From positions 1 through 64,000 of the forward strand of contig CAVRDK010000008.1 in the NCBI GenBank assembly GCA_963719855.1: a stretch of DNA of 64,000 bases, given 5' to 3'. Made by a program: the position numbers and the translations under genes. The notes beneath the pieces were generated by a model. The model saw nothing but the letters and a program-made list of their open reading frames with translations, did not search any database and was not told the DNA's origin. This document shows, in pieces, positions 53,063 to 61,768 of the stretch; the first letter of the stretch is position 1; every line of letters begins with the position of its first letter. Source of the DNA: CAIQPV01 sp963719855. GTDB taxonomy: Bacteria > Pseudomonadota > Gammaproteobacteria > Burkholderiales > Gallionellaceae.

Positions 53063-53227
53063 TTATATTTCAACCATCTCGAAATCAGCCTTCGCCACAC
53101 CACAATCCGGACAAGCCCAGCTTTCAGGGATATCCGCCCAGGCCGTACCTGGCTTGATGCCCTCACTCGGCCAACCTGCCACTTCGTTATAGACCAATCC
53201 ACACACCACGCATTGCCAAACTTTCAT
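53063..53227 (-). CDS. Rubredoxin
   Basis: A 54-residue electron carrier with one iron held by four cysteines in two knuckles: WQCVVCGLVYNE and WACPDCGVAKADFE. The length is typical. It begins ATGAAAGTTTGGC after a GGAG site and lies 16 bp downstream of rubrerythrin, which it probably serves as electron donor. Confidence 0.93.
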   Translation of the reverse strand: MKVWQCVVCGLVYNEVAGWPSEGIKPGTAWADIPESWACPDCGVAKADFEMVEI

Positions 53228-53242
53228 ATTGCTCTCCTCAAT

Positions 53243-53716
53243 TCAAATGGTAACGGTCGCCAAGACGGCACGATATTGATTGGCATGGCGCTCTTCAACT
53301 TTCGCCAATGCCGCAAAACGCTTTGCCGCTTTTACCAGAATGGCCTGAAAACGCGCGGCATGCTCCTTGGATTCGGCAATCTGGCCGTCAATTTCAGAAG
53401 CCGCTGAGGCATGGCCCTCCTGTTGGGCAGTTTTTAGAAAGCCCGGATACATTTCAGTGTATTCGTAGGTTTCTCCCTCAATCGCCATCTCCAGGCAGCG
53501 CGCCGGATTCAACGTTTCTTTCGGATAAAGCAAGTCAAGGTGACCTAACGCATGCTGCACCTCCTGATTGGCGGTCTCTTCAAATACCCGCGCGGTTTCC
53601 TCATCGCCAGCCTCACGCGCAATTTTGGCGAAGTAGCGATATTTGATATGCGCCATGGACTCTCCGGCAAATGCCGCTTCGAGATTGGCCATCGTCTTGA
53701 TTTCTGGTCTTTGCAT
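53243..53716 (-). CDS. Rubrerythrin-type diiron peroxidase without rubredoxin domain
   Basis: A 157-residue ferritin-like protein that should reduce hydrogen peroxide. The four-helix diiron site is seen in EAAFAGESMAHIKYRYFA, EETANQEVQHALGH, EGETYEYTEMYPGF and KVEERHANQYRA. The C-terminal rubredoxin domain of classical rubrerythrin is absent and supplied as the separate downstream gene. It is divergent from oxyR, which probably controls it. Confidence 0.93.
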   Translation of the reverse strand: MQRPEIKTMANLEAAFAGESMAHIKYRYFAKIAREAGDEETARVFEETANQEVQHALGHLDLLYPKETLNPARCLEMAIEGETYEYTEMYPGFLKTAQQEGHASAASEIDGQIAESKEHAARFQAILVKAAKRFAALAKVEERHANQYRAVLATVTI

Positions 53717-53846
53717 CGTATTCTCCCGGATGGTTGGTTAAGTGGTTTGCTGTCCACGGGGGCAATTTAGCCCCAGCACATCAATAATTCCAATTGATTG
53801 TTTTATGCGGTGTGATTTATTATCCAAATCACTTGGGGGCAATATC

Positions 53847-54752
53847 ATGACGCTAAACGAGCTACGTTATGTCATCGCGGTGGCGCAGGAGCGCAACTTC
53901 CGCCGCGCGGCAGAAAAATCTTTCATCAGCCAGCCTGCTCTTTCACTGGCAATACAAAAGCTCGAAGAAGAGTTGGGCGTGCAATTTTTTGAGCGCGGTA
54001 AAAATGAAGTCACCATCACTCCCATCGGCGCTCAGATCGTGGAACAGGCGCAACGCGCGCTAGAAGAGGTGGGGCGCATCCGTGAAATCGCCAAGCATGG
54101 CAGCAACCAGTTGCTCGGTGCATTGCGCCTTGGCATTATTTACAGCGTCGGCCCCTATCTGCTACCAGACATGATTCCCACGCTAAAGAAACTTGCGCCG
54201 GAAATGCCGCTGGAAATTGAGGAGAACATCACCGCAAACTTGGATGCCATGCTGCGCAACGGCAGGCTTGATGTCATCATCATAGCTCTGCCATTCGGAG
54301 ATTCTGGCATATCAACTCAGCCTCTATACGACGAGCCGTTTGAGGTGGTTGTCGGAAACGAGCATCACTGGGCGAACAGACGCAGCATCAAGACACAGAA
54401 ACTGTCTGCTGAAAAAGTATTGCTCCTTAACTCAGGACACTGTTTCAGCAATCAGGTCGCCGAAGCCTGCCCTGAATTGCATCGGAAGGGTGCGGAAATT
54501 CAACAGGGCACCTCGCTGGAAACTCTACGCAATATGGTGGCATCCGGTCTGGGAATCACTGTGCTGCCGGCTTCAGCCAACAATGCTCGTTACAGCAGCC
54601 GCTTGCTGAAAGTGATTCCATTTACCAAACCCATACCTTCACGCCGTATCGCGCTGGCATGGCGCAAAAGTTTTACTCGTCCCCAAGCCATTGAGACGCT
54701 TGCTCATGCGATTTCACAGGTAAAAATAAGCGGTATCAAACTGTTGCGTTAA
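53847..54752 (+). CDS. oxyR: OxyR, peroxide-sensing LysR regulator
   Basis: A 301-residue LysR-type regulator. The N-terminal helix-turn-helix reads ISQPALSLAIQKLEEELGVQ. The sensor domain keeps the peroxidatic and resolving cysteines in SGHCFSNQVAEACPEL, the OxyR hallmark. The start at 53847 after GGGGGC fits; the frame is open 35 codons further without similarity. The gene is divergent from rubrerythrin with a 130-bp shared control region. Confidence 0.93.
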   Translation: MTLNELRYVIAVAQERNFRRAAEKSFISQPALSLAIQKLEEELGVQFFERGKNEVTITPIGAQIVEQAQRALEEVGRIREIAKHGSNQLLGALRLGIIYSVGPYLLPDMIPTLKKLAPEMPLEIEENITANLDAMLRNGRLDVIIIALPFGDSGISTQPLYDEPFEVVVGNEHHWANRRSIKTQKLSAEKVLLLNSGHCFSNQVAEACPELHRKGAEIQQGTSLETLRNMVASGLGITVLPASANNARYSSRLLKVIPFTKPIPSRRIALAWRKSFTRPQAIETLAHAISQVKISGIKLLR

Positions 54753-55060
54753 TCAGCCAATCTCAATTGAGACTGGCTGCTCAATATTGGCAAATTGGGA
54801 GCAATGTTGACTGGCGGCAATTGGTTACAAAGCGATGCTTCATACTGCCCAATTGGGTGCCGGAAAGCAGACACTTTTGAACGGCAAGTTTTGGCCGAAA
54901 GTACGCGCTAGGCATTGACGCCACTAAGCGGGCACTCATCTATTGGCGAACTTATCATAAATCCGTCCGCTAAATTTGCTAACCCGACGGTCACGTTGTC
55001 ATATTACCAAAACTAGTGAGTGCGACCGACTGAAAAGCCGGCCGCACTGCCTACAAACTG
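54753..55060. other. Intergenic region with hairpin and degenerate repeats
   Basis: This 308-bp gap has no supported gene. It starts with an imperfect hairpin (AGCCAATCTCAATTGAGACTGGCT, here described by its arms AGCCA and TGGCT around a self-complementary centre) that may end oxyR transcripts, and then holds tggccgaaagtacgcgcta (54892-54910). Confidence 0.5.
54892..54910 (+). repeat. 19-bp inverted repeat, left copy
   Basis: tggccgaaagtacgcgcta is the exact reverse complement of 55821-55839. The two copies flank the short recombinase gene. Confidence 0.7.
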
Positions 55061-55675
55061 CTAGATTTCAGTCTGCTCAGCAATTTCCAGGGCATCATCG
55101 ACTTCAATGCCCAAGTATCTAATGGTACTTTCCAGTTTGCTATGTCCAAGCAGTAGTTGAATGGCTCGCAGGTTCTTTGTGTGACGATATATCAAAGTAG
55201 CCTTTGTACGTCGCATCGTGTGTGTTCCATAATTCGTAGTATCCAGACCGACAGACTGAACCCATCGATGTACGATTCTGGCATATTGTCGCGTAGTGAT
55301 ATGAGGGGAATCCTTCTGCCGGCTTGGGAAAAGATACTGTTCTGAACTCAGACTCGCCTTCGCAATCCATAAAGCAACGGCATCGCGGGTTGGCTCTGTG
55401 AGCTCAAACTGGACGGGTCGTTGAGTTTTTCGCTGCATGACCATTGCCCTGGACATGATTTGATTGCCGTGGGTAATGTCTCGCACGTGAAGATCGACCA
55501 AATCGCAACCGCGAAGTTTACTGTCGATAGCGAGATTGAATAATGCAAGATCTCGAATGCGCTTGTCCTGTTGAAGATGAAAGCGTATAGCCCAGATGTC
55601 CTTTAGCCTTAGTGGAGACTTCTGTCCGATAAGCTTGCCTTTGTTCCATGGCTCGTGAGATTGAGATGTGTTCAT
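55061..55675 (-). CDS. Short tyrosine recombinase (phage-type integrase)
   Basis: A 204-residue catalytic-domain recombinase lacking the usual N-terminal core-binding domain. Catalytic residues are seen as Arg in SKLRGCDLVDL, His-x-x-Arg in GTHTMRRTKATLIY, His in LLLGHSKLEST and Tyr in TIRYLGIEVDDAL. The start follows AAGGAG. It lies beside a group II intron and a transposase, in a mobile region, and its substrate is unknown. Confidence 0.88.
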   Translation of the reverse strand: MNTSQSHEPWNKGKLIGQKSPLRLKDIWAIRFHLQQDKRIRDLALFNLAIDSKLRGCDLVDLHVRDITHGNQIMSRAMVMQRKTQRPVQFELTEPTRDAVALWIAKASLSSEQYLFPSRQKDSPHITTRQYARIVHRWVQSVGLDTTNYGTHTMRRTKATLIYRHTKNLRAIQLLLGHSKLESTIRYLGIEVDDALEIAEQTEI

Positions 55676-55820
55676 GGCGGACTCCTTAAGTGATTGAAGG
55701 AATCGCTTTGACAAGAATGCTCAGGAACTTATTCATGTCAGTGGCCGGAACGAAACTAAAGCAGACTGTTTTATGGTAACTTTCCCACCAGATGAAGGAC
55801 CGCAATGCGGCAATTTTGCT

Positions 55821-55839
55821 TAGCGCGTACTTTCGGCCA
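55821..55839 (+). repeat. 19-bp inverted repeat, right copy
   Basis: tagcgcgtactttcggcca mirrors 54892-54910 and ends 39 bp before the group II intron 5' end. It may be part of the degenerate intergenic repeat family or a recombination target of the enclosed recombinase. Confidence 0.65.
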
Positions 55840-55877
55840 CAAGCAGCCGGACGCCCGTGTCCGCTATCCTGCAGCGT

Positions 55878-58233
55878 GTGCGACACGAGGTCGCTTGTAA
55901 AAGTTGTTTCCACTTTGAAAGGAGGAAACCACCAGTGTCACCTGGTGAATCTAGGAGTCTGAATAAAGAGCGACTCTGACAATGTAACGAAGTGCCGCAA
56001 GGCACGGGGCACAAATCGCGAGAGGCGTTCCCTTCGGGCAGCCACAAGCCTGAAAAGTGCTAGATAGTCGGTATGGTGAAAATATTTGAATCTGCGATAA
56101 AGATCGTGAGGATAAACAAGCGGAAGTGGCTTTTACGCTTGAGCCAAAACGGCAATGGAGGTGGGAATTGCGTCTTCGCTGTGCGCTCTCGTGACCCTTA
56201 TACCTCCCGGTCGATAGCAGGCACCTAACCCGATGTACTTTTGTAAGCGGAACGTGGAAACCCCGTATCGCTCCCTTCTGGGACAGCAGGCTGCAAAGTC
56301 TGTCTATGGCGGTGCGGGCATAGGATCGAGGAAAAAGCGAATGCCGTTCTGTAATGGGGCGGACAGGGGTTGAAACATTACCTCACGCGAAAGCGCGCAG
56401 ACTTCCTTATGGTCTCTCTTCACAAGAGAGTTGGTAGAACCATCTAAACGAAGGGGAAGCAAATGGATGCTGCAACACTGGCGTGTGCTCCTTTCGACAT
56501 GACGTGGAACGGCATCAGTTGGGCCGATGTTCAACGTCAGGTAAGACGGCTGCAAGCGCGTATTGTGAAGGCAACACAGGCTGGCAGACACAACAAGGTG
56601 AAAGCCTTGCAATGGCTGCTGACCCACTCGTTCAGCGGCAAAGCATTAGCCGTCAAGCGGGTGACTGAGAATAAAGGCAAGAACACCCCCGGTGTGGACA
56701 AGGTGACATGGAAAACACCGGCGGCAAAGATTAACGCGATAGCGTCGATGAAGCGGCGGGGTTATTCGCCGCTTCCGCTTCGGAGGGTATTAATTCCGAA
56801 GAAGAATGGCAAGACAAGGCCGCTCGGCATCCCCGTAATGAAGTGCCGCGCCATGCAAGCGTTACATCTGCTGGCGTTGGAACCTGTTGCGGAAACCACC
56901 GCCGACTTGAATTCTTATGGGTTCAGGCCGGAACGCGCGACTGCCGATGCGGGGGAACAATGCTTCACGTCTCTTGCGAGAAAGGTAAGCGCAGAATGGG
57001 TGCTTGAGGCCGATATCCAAGGCTGTTTCGATAAAATTAGTCACGACTGGATGATCGCCAATATCCCTACGGACAAGGCGATTCTAAAGAAGTGGCTCAG
57101 GGCGGGATACGTTTATCAAAACGAACTCTTCCCCACAGAAGCTGGCACCCCGCAAGGGGGCATCATCAGTCCGGTTCTGGCAAACATGACGTTGGATGGC
57201 CTAGAAGCGATGCTGGCGGAGAAATTTCCCAAAGCGAAAAAGACAGGACTGAAAATGCACATGGTGCGTTACGCGGACGACTTCATTATCACTTGCACAT
57301 CGAAAGAATGGCTGGAACATGAAGTCAAGCCCGCAGTGGTTGAATTTCTGGCGGAACGTGGTTTAGTTTTGTCTCCCGGAGAAGACCAAAATAACGCATA
57401 TCAGGGATGGGTTTGATTTCCTCGGATGGAACATTCGCAAGTATGGCGACAAGCTGTTGATGAAACCGTCGAAAGCGAACGTCAAAGCACATCTTGATAG
57501 AATCCGCGAGATCATCAATGGTAACAAGACGGCTAAACAGGCAAATCTGATAAAGCTGCTTAATCCTGTTTTACGGGGATGGGCGAATTACCATAGCCAT
57601 GTGGTCGCCAAGAAAACTTTTGCTCGGGTTGATGACGGTATCTGGTCAATGCTATGGCGATGGGCGGTAAGAAGGCATCCCAATAGAGAAACCCGATGGG
57701 TTAAGGATAAATACTTTAAATCAAAAGGTCTTCGGAACTGGGTATTTGCCGCAACAGAAAAAGAAGAAGATGGTGCGCAAAGGGAGTTCACCTTGCTCCA
57801 AGAATCGGCTACGCCAATACAGCGGCATGTCAAAATCAAAGCCGACGCCAATCCGCACGACCCACAATGGGAGCAGTATTTCGAGTCCCGATGGGGCAAG
57901 AAAATGCTGAAATCATCGAGGGGGCGTGCGAAGCTTTATTGGGTCTGGCTAAGACAAGATGGCCTATGTTCTACTTGTCAGGAACCAATCACAAAGGGCA
58001 CCTTATGGGATGTTCGTTACATTGTGAAAAGAACCGATGGCGGGACGAGCGCGGCAAGCAATCTCCGAATGCACCATCTCGATTGCCATAGGTGTCATTA
58101 AACTTGCTGGAAATATAGTTGTGAAACCGGGTGTCGAATGATGCCTATGCAGAGGCTTGAGCCGTGTGCGGTGAAAGTCGCAAGCACGGTTCTGAGGGGG
58201 CTGGACGCGGGTAACCGCGTCTGGCTACCCGAC
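55878..58233 (+). mobile_element. Group II intron (about 2.36 kb)
   Basis: The 5' end GTGCGAC, a conserved bacterial group II start, is followed by structured RNA sequence. Near the 3' end lies domain V (GAGCCGTGTGCGGTGAAAGT ... GCACGGTTCT, 58158-58194) and a domain VI hairpin (gacgcgggtaaccgcgtc) ending ctacccgac. Between them is the intron ORF. The ends are set from these motifs to within a few bases. Confidence 0.85.
56463..58101 (+). pseudogene. Group II intron reverse transcriptase/maturase, frameshifted
   Basis: The first part (56463-57416) has reverse-transcriptase blocks GKTRPLGIPVMKCRAMQ, DIQGCFDKISHDWM, GTPQGGIISPVLANM and MVRYADDFIITC. Around 57375 one extra base in tctcccggag moves the frame; dropping it restores LSPEKTKITHIRDGFDFLGW. 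The second part (57430-58101) has the maturase X domain and a C-terminal HNH endonuclease (CSTCQEPI, NLRMHHLDCHRCH). As sequenced the protein would be truncated after the polymerase active site. Confidence 0.88.
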
Positions 58234-58448
58234 GATAACGGGCGCAAAAGTTAGTCATTTCGAGAAAACCCTCTCTCGATCAACAAATAAAAGAACGATC
58301 GTTCTGCCTTCGTGTCAAACCTCGACACAAGGCACATGCCACCCCCGGCGTGCTTGCCGCACCACCATGATGCCGCCGCTCGGGCTACGCGCCCAAAACC
58401 CCGTCTCTGCATGGCAGTTGTGCCTCAAGACAGGAATGGCATTGCTCG

Positions 58449-59891
58449 ATGGTTGCCGCAGCCAAACGTACCGCGCCCAGCACACAGTGCTATCAGCGCC
58501 GCCGTCCCGAACAGACGCTTTGGTATCTCACCGTCCAGACGCACTTCGAAACCTGGCTGGCACTCTCGACCGGGGAATTCAATGAATCGCCGCCCGCCCA
58601 TGTCGAGAGTGCCTTTCGCCGCTATCTCGAATGCGGCATCTTAGCTCACGGCTTTGCCCGCGCCCACTGTGACGAGTGCGGGCACGACTTCCTCATCGCC
58701 TTCTCCTGCAAAGGCCGTGGCGTATGCCCTTCCTGCAACACGCGGCGCATGGTCGAAACGGCAGCGCATTTGACCGATAACGTTTTTCCCCGGCTACCTG
58801 TGCGTCAATGGGTGCTCTCGGTACCCAAGCGCCTGCGCTATTACCTGCAACGTGATGTGGCCTTGCAAGGTGCCGTGCTGCGCATCTTCCTGCGCGAGGT
58901 GGAACGCTGTTTGCGCGAACACAGCCCCGGTTGCGATACCCAGGCTCGCATTGGGGCGGTCGCCTTCATCCACCGCTTCGGTTCGTCCCTCAACGAGCAC
59001 GTTCACTTTCACTGCTGCATAGTCGATGGGGTATTCCAGCCTGCCGCCGACACTGACGATGGGGCGGAAGTGGGTTTTCGTGCAGCGTACGGGCTTGATG
59101 CGGTCGCGATTGCCGAAGTGCAAGCACGGGTGCGGCGGCGGGTTCTTGCTACCTTCGTCCGTCGCGGCCTGATCGACAAGGGCGATGCTGAGGTGATGGG
59201 TGGCTGGGTGCATGGTGGCGGGTTTTCTGTGGATGCCTCCGTATGCATCAACGAGAAAGACCGGGCGGGGCTGGAACGCTTGCTGCGCTACTGCGCGCGC
59301 CCACCCTTCGCGCTGGAACATCTGCAACAACTGGATGCCGAACATCTGGTCTACCACAGCCCCAAACCTGGCCTTGATGGTTCATGCGATCTGGTGCTCA
59401 CACCTCTGGAACTGATCGGCAAAATCGCAGCACTGGTGCCGCCACCGCGCGCGCATCGCCATCGCTACTTCGGTGTTCTGGCTCCCAACTCGCCCATGCG
59501 CGCGGCAGTCATAGCAATGGCTCCGGTGGTGGTGATCGCGCCGCCTCTATCGCCTACGGATTCGGCCGGGACAGAGGAAAAACCTCGCCGCGCTGTGTCG
59601 CATTATCTGTGGGCGATGCTGCTGGCGCGCATCTATGAAGCGTTCCCTTTGAGTTGTCCGATCTGCCATGCGCAGATGAGGATTATCGCCTTTATCAACG
59701 AGGCAGGGGACGTGCGGAAAATCCTCGATCATATCGGCGAATCGAGCCAGCCCCCGAGAATCGCCCCGGCGCGCGGGCCACCGCTGTGGGAGTTGGCGGA
59801 GGCTTCCGCACAGGCAGGCAACGACCCCGTATGGGATATGTCAGCCCAGCCTGCACCGGAAATCGAGTTTGATCAGAGTGTCGCTTGGTGA
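58449..59891 (+). CDS. IS91-family transposase (Y2-type HUH)
   Basis: A 480-residue rolling-circle transposase. The N-terminal zinc-binding region has HCDECGHDFLIAFSCKGRG and CPSCNTRRM; the HUH metal site is NEHVHFHCCIVDGVF. The C-terminal part carries HYLWAMLLARIYEAFPLSCP, with the catalytic Tyr region, then CHAQMRIIAFI. The start may be later than 58449. It lies about 215 bp past the intron end. Element termini were not identified. Confidence 0.87.
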   Translation: MVAAAKRTAPSTQCYQRRRPEQTLWYLTVQTHFETWLALSTGEFNESPPAHVESAFRRYLECGILAHGFARAHCDECGHDFLIAFSCKGRGVCPSCNTRRMVETAAHLTDNVFPRLPVRQWVLSVPKRLRYYLQRDVALQGAVLRIFLREVERCLREHSPGCDTQARIGAVAFIHRFGSSLNEHVHFHCCIVDGVFQPAADTDDGAEVGFRAAYGLDAVAIAEVQARVRRRVLATFVRRGLIDKGDAEVMGGWVHGGGFSVDASVCINEKDRAGLERLLRYCARPPFALEHLQQLDAEHLVYHSPKPGLDGSCDLVLTPLELIGKIAALVPPPRAHRHRYFGVLAPNSPMRAAVIAMAPVVVIAPPLSPTDSAGTEEKPRRAVSHYLWAMLLARIYEAFPLSCPICHAQMRIIAFINEAGDVRKILDHIGESSQPPRIAPARGPPLWELAEASAQAGNDPVWDMSAQPAPEIEFDQSVAW

Positions 59892-60547
59892 AATGAAATT
59901 TTCGCCTCGCTTTGGGAAGGGCTGTGTGTCGGAGTCAGAGTTTGGAAAATTTGGGGGGATGTCGTTGCAAATTTGTGTGGAGGAGGAGCGGAATTCAGAT
60001 TTTCGCGGGTATTCGACGGCAAAAAATGGTATTGACTGAGGGGACGTGGTCGAGGATACTTCGATAAGTGCGATTGGATTTCCTATCCTTGCTTGCTAGA
60101 CCTCTAGCCATATCACATTGCTGACATGCGCGCGCCTCTACAACGATGACCACAAATTGCACCTGGTTGAGGAGATAGCCCCACCATTTTTCTGCACGGT
60201 GGCTGCGGTTGATTTTGGTTGTCATGTTTTGTGCAGAGAATAAACAGGATTGGGCGGTAAGTAAACTTAAGGCTCTGCGCCAGGTTTACACGGAACACAT
60301 AACGGATAGAGCAATGTCCAAAAACACGCGGTTATACCGGGAAATACATAGTCCGTTCGGCATATATGATTATCTTTCTTTGTGGTGTAGTCTTGGCCTT
60401 GATGTCGATTCCATCAAAACAAAATTGGTCGCTGCTAGTGGGTGACCAGCTTTATCAGGCAACAATTGTGCTTGAGTCATAACCATACTTCAGACCTTAC
60501 CCTCGTGACAGTTATGGATGAAGAATTGATATCGGAGTTTATAAGGC
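59892..60547. other. Region without a convincing gene
   Basis: About 650 bp between the IS91-type transposase and the MerR-type gene. A 43-codon frame from 60314 has neither ribosome-binding site nor similarity. The first part may be the end of the transposable element. Confidence 0.5.
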
Positions 60548-60976
60548 ATGAAGAACGGTGGCAAAAAAAATAGTCACATGACGATAGGAGGACTAGCGGA
60601 CTCCTGTGATGTTGGTGTATCTACCGTACTCTATTATCAAAGGGTCGGATTGCTGCCCGAACCACCAAAGCCGGAGAACGGTGGATACCGTGTTTATGCC
60701 GAATGCCACGCTGAGCGACTACGGCAAATAAGAAACGCTCAGGCGTACGGATTTACATTAAAGGAAATTGGGACGATTTTTAATCATCGTGAGAATGACG
60801 ATTGCGCCTCTGCTAAAACTCTCATCGAGAAACGGATAAAAGCAATACAGAGTCAAGCCCGTAAGCTTGAAATCTCTCGAAAGAATCTTATCAGTCTGGC
60901 TGCTTTATGCGAAGGAAAATGCGGCAACGGCGACTGTCCCCTTTTCAAAAAACTCGGCAGTAAAAATCCATGTTGA
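60548..60976 (+). CDS. MerR-family metal-responsive regulator
   Basis: A 142-residue MerR-type activator. The winged helix reads GGLADSCDVGVSTVLYYQRVG and GGYRVYAECHAERLRQI, followed by the long dimer helix. Cysteines at DDCASAK, ALCEGKCGNGDCPLF match the spacing class of MerR and related Hg/Pb/Cd sensors (one Cys at the helix start, two or three in the metal loop). No efflux or mer gene lies beside it, so the target is elsewhere or lost. Confidence 0.85.
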   Translation: MKNGGKKNSHMTIGGLADSCDVGVSTVLYYQRVGLLPEPPKPENGGYRVYAECHAERLRQIRNAQAYGFTLKEIGTIFNHRENDDCASAKTLIEKRIKAIQSQARKLEISRKNLISLAALCEGKCGNGDCPLFKKLGSKNPC

Positions 60977-61325
60977 ATTGCTTTGATTTGCATTTTCGTC
61001 TGTTTAAGGTGTGCGTGAATGGTTGAGACAATGGACGAGAGACAACAGGCCATCGAAGCCTGCTCCTGCCCACGCGAGGCAGGTGAAACCTTGTTAGCCC
61101 CTAAATGTGCTGCCGACCATGTCATGGGGGCTATATTGTTTGTGAAGTACTCTCGAATTACATGCAAGCATTTATTTAGTTTCGGTTATGGTCACTTTTG
61201 TAACTGTGCCAATCGGTTCAAACTTTATAAAACCTACAAGCTCTAATCATGCCTCAGAGCCTAACGCCTTCACCATACGAAAATGGCACTATGCACGCTG
61301 TGCTTGATTCCTACCCTGATACACC
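60977..61325. other. Region without a convincing gene
   Basis: About 350 bp. A 75-codon frame (61019-61246) starts without a ribosome-binding site, has no recognisable domain and a random-looking composition, so it is not called. Confidence 0.45.
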
Positions 61326-61574
61326 ATGACTAATGAACTCTACCAGCGCATGGATGAAATTGTCAGGGTCAACGCTGAATTAACCCTGCAACTTGAAGTT
61401 GCTCAGGCCCAGATTGAAAGCTTGAAATTAACTATTGATCTACTGAAAAACAAACATTCGGCAGTAACCGAAGAGTTAGAGGAAGCCAAGGGTGAGATTG
61501 CTCGGCTTGATATGGTTAGGAAGCGCAATCAGGATAGTTTAGAAATGATAAAGCAACATGGCAGGCGAAGTTAG
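61326..61574 (+). CDS. Small coiled-coil protein
   Basis: An 82-residue, highly charged protein with a continuous heptad pattern (MDEIVRVNAELTLQLEVAQ, IDLLKNKHSAVTEELEEAKG). It is soluble and has no cysteine. There is no clear ribosome-binding site, but the clean coiled-coil pattern supports it. Function is unknown. Confidence 0.45.
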   Translation: MTNELYQRMDEIVRVNAELTLQLEVAQAQIESLKLTIDLLKNKHSAVTEELEEAKGEIARLDMVRKRNQDSLEMIKQHGRRS

Positions 61575-61768
61575 GTGACCGCTAACCTTCAGGTTATGTC
61601 GTAGCCAATATGTTTGAGTACGTGGCCGCGTAGCGGATCGTACGAGTTTATGAGGAAGCCAGGCCAGTCGAGCAACTCAGTGAACCCCGAAGGGGCGGTA
61701 AACCGTGAGCGATTTATTTTGGCTGCTTTTCTTGGCAAGACAAGTAATTAGCTGCCGTGCTACCCCGG

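Noticed and set aside
55880..55894. GCGAC-acgag-GTCGC, a perfect match to the RegA-type box
   Set aside because: It is the 5' terminal hairpin of the group II intron, whose conserved start GTGCGAC explains it.
60209..60445. 78-codon frame before the MerR gene
   Set aside because: No ribosome-binding site, no domain, unusual composition; the inner ATG at 60314 is no better.
61019..61246. 75-codon frame
   Set aside because: No ribosome-binding site or recognisable feature; cysteine and aromatic content look random.
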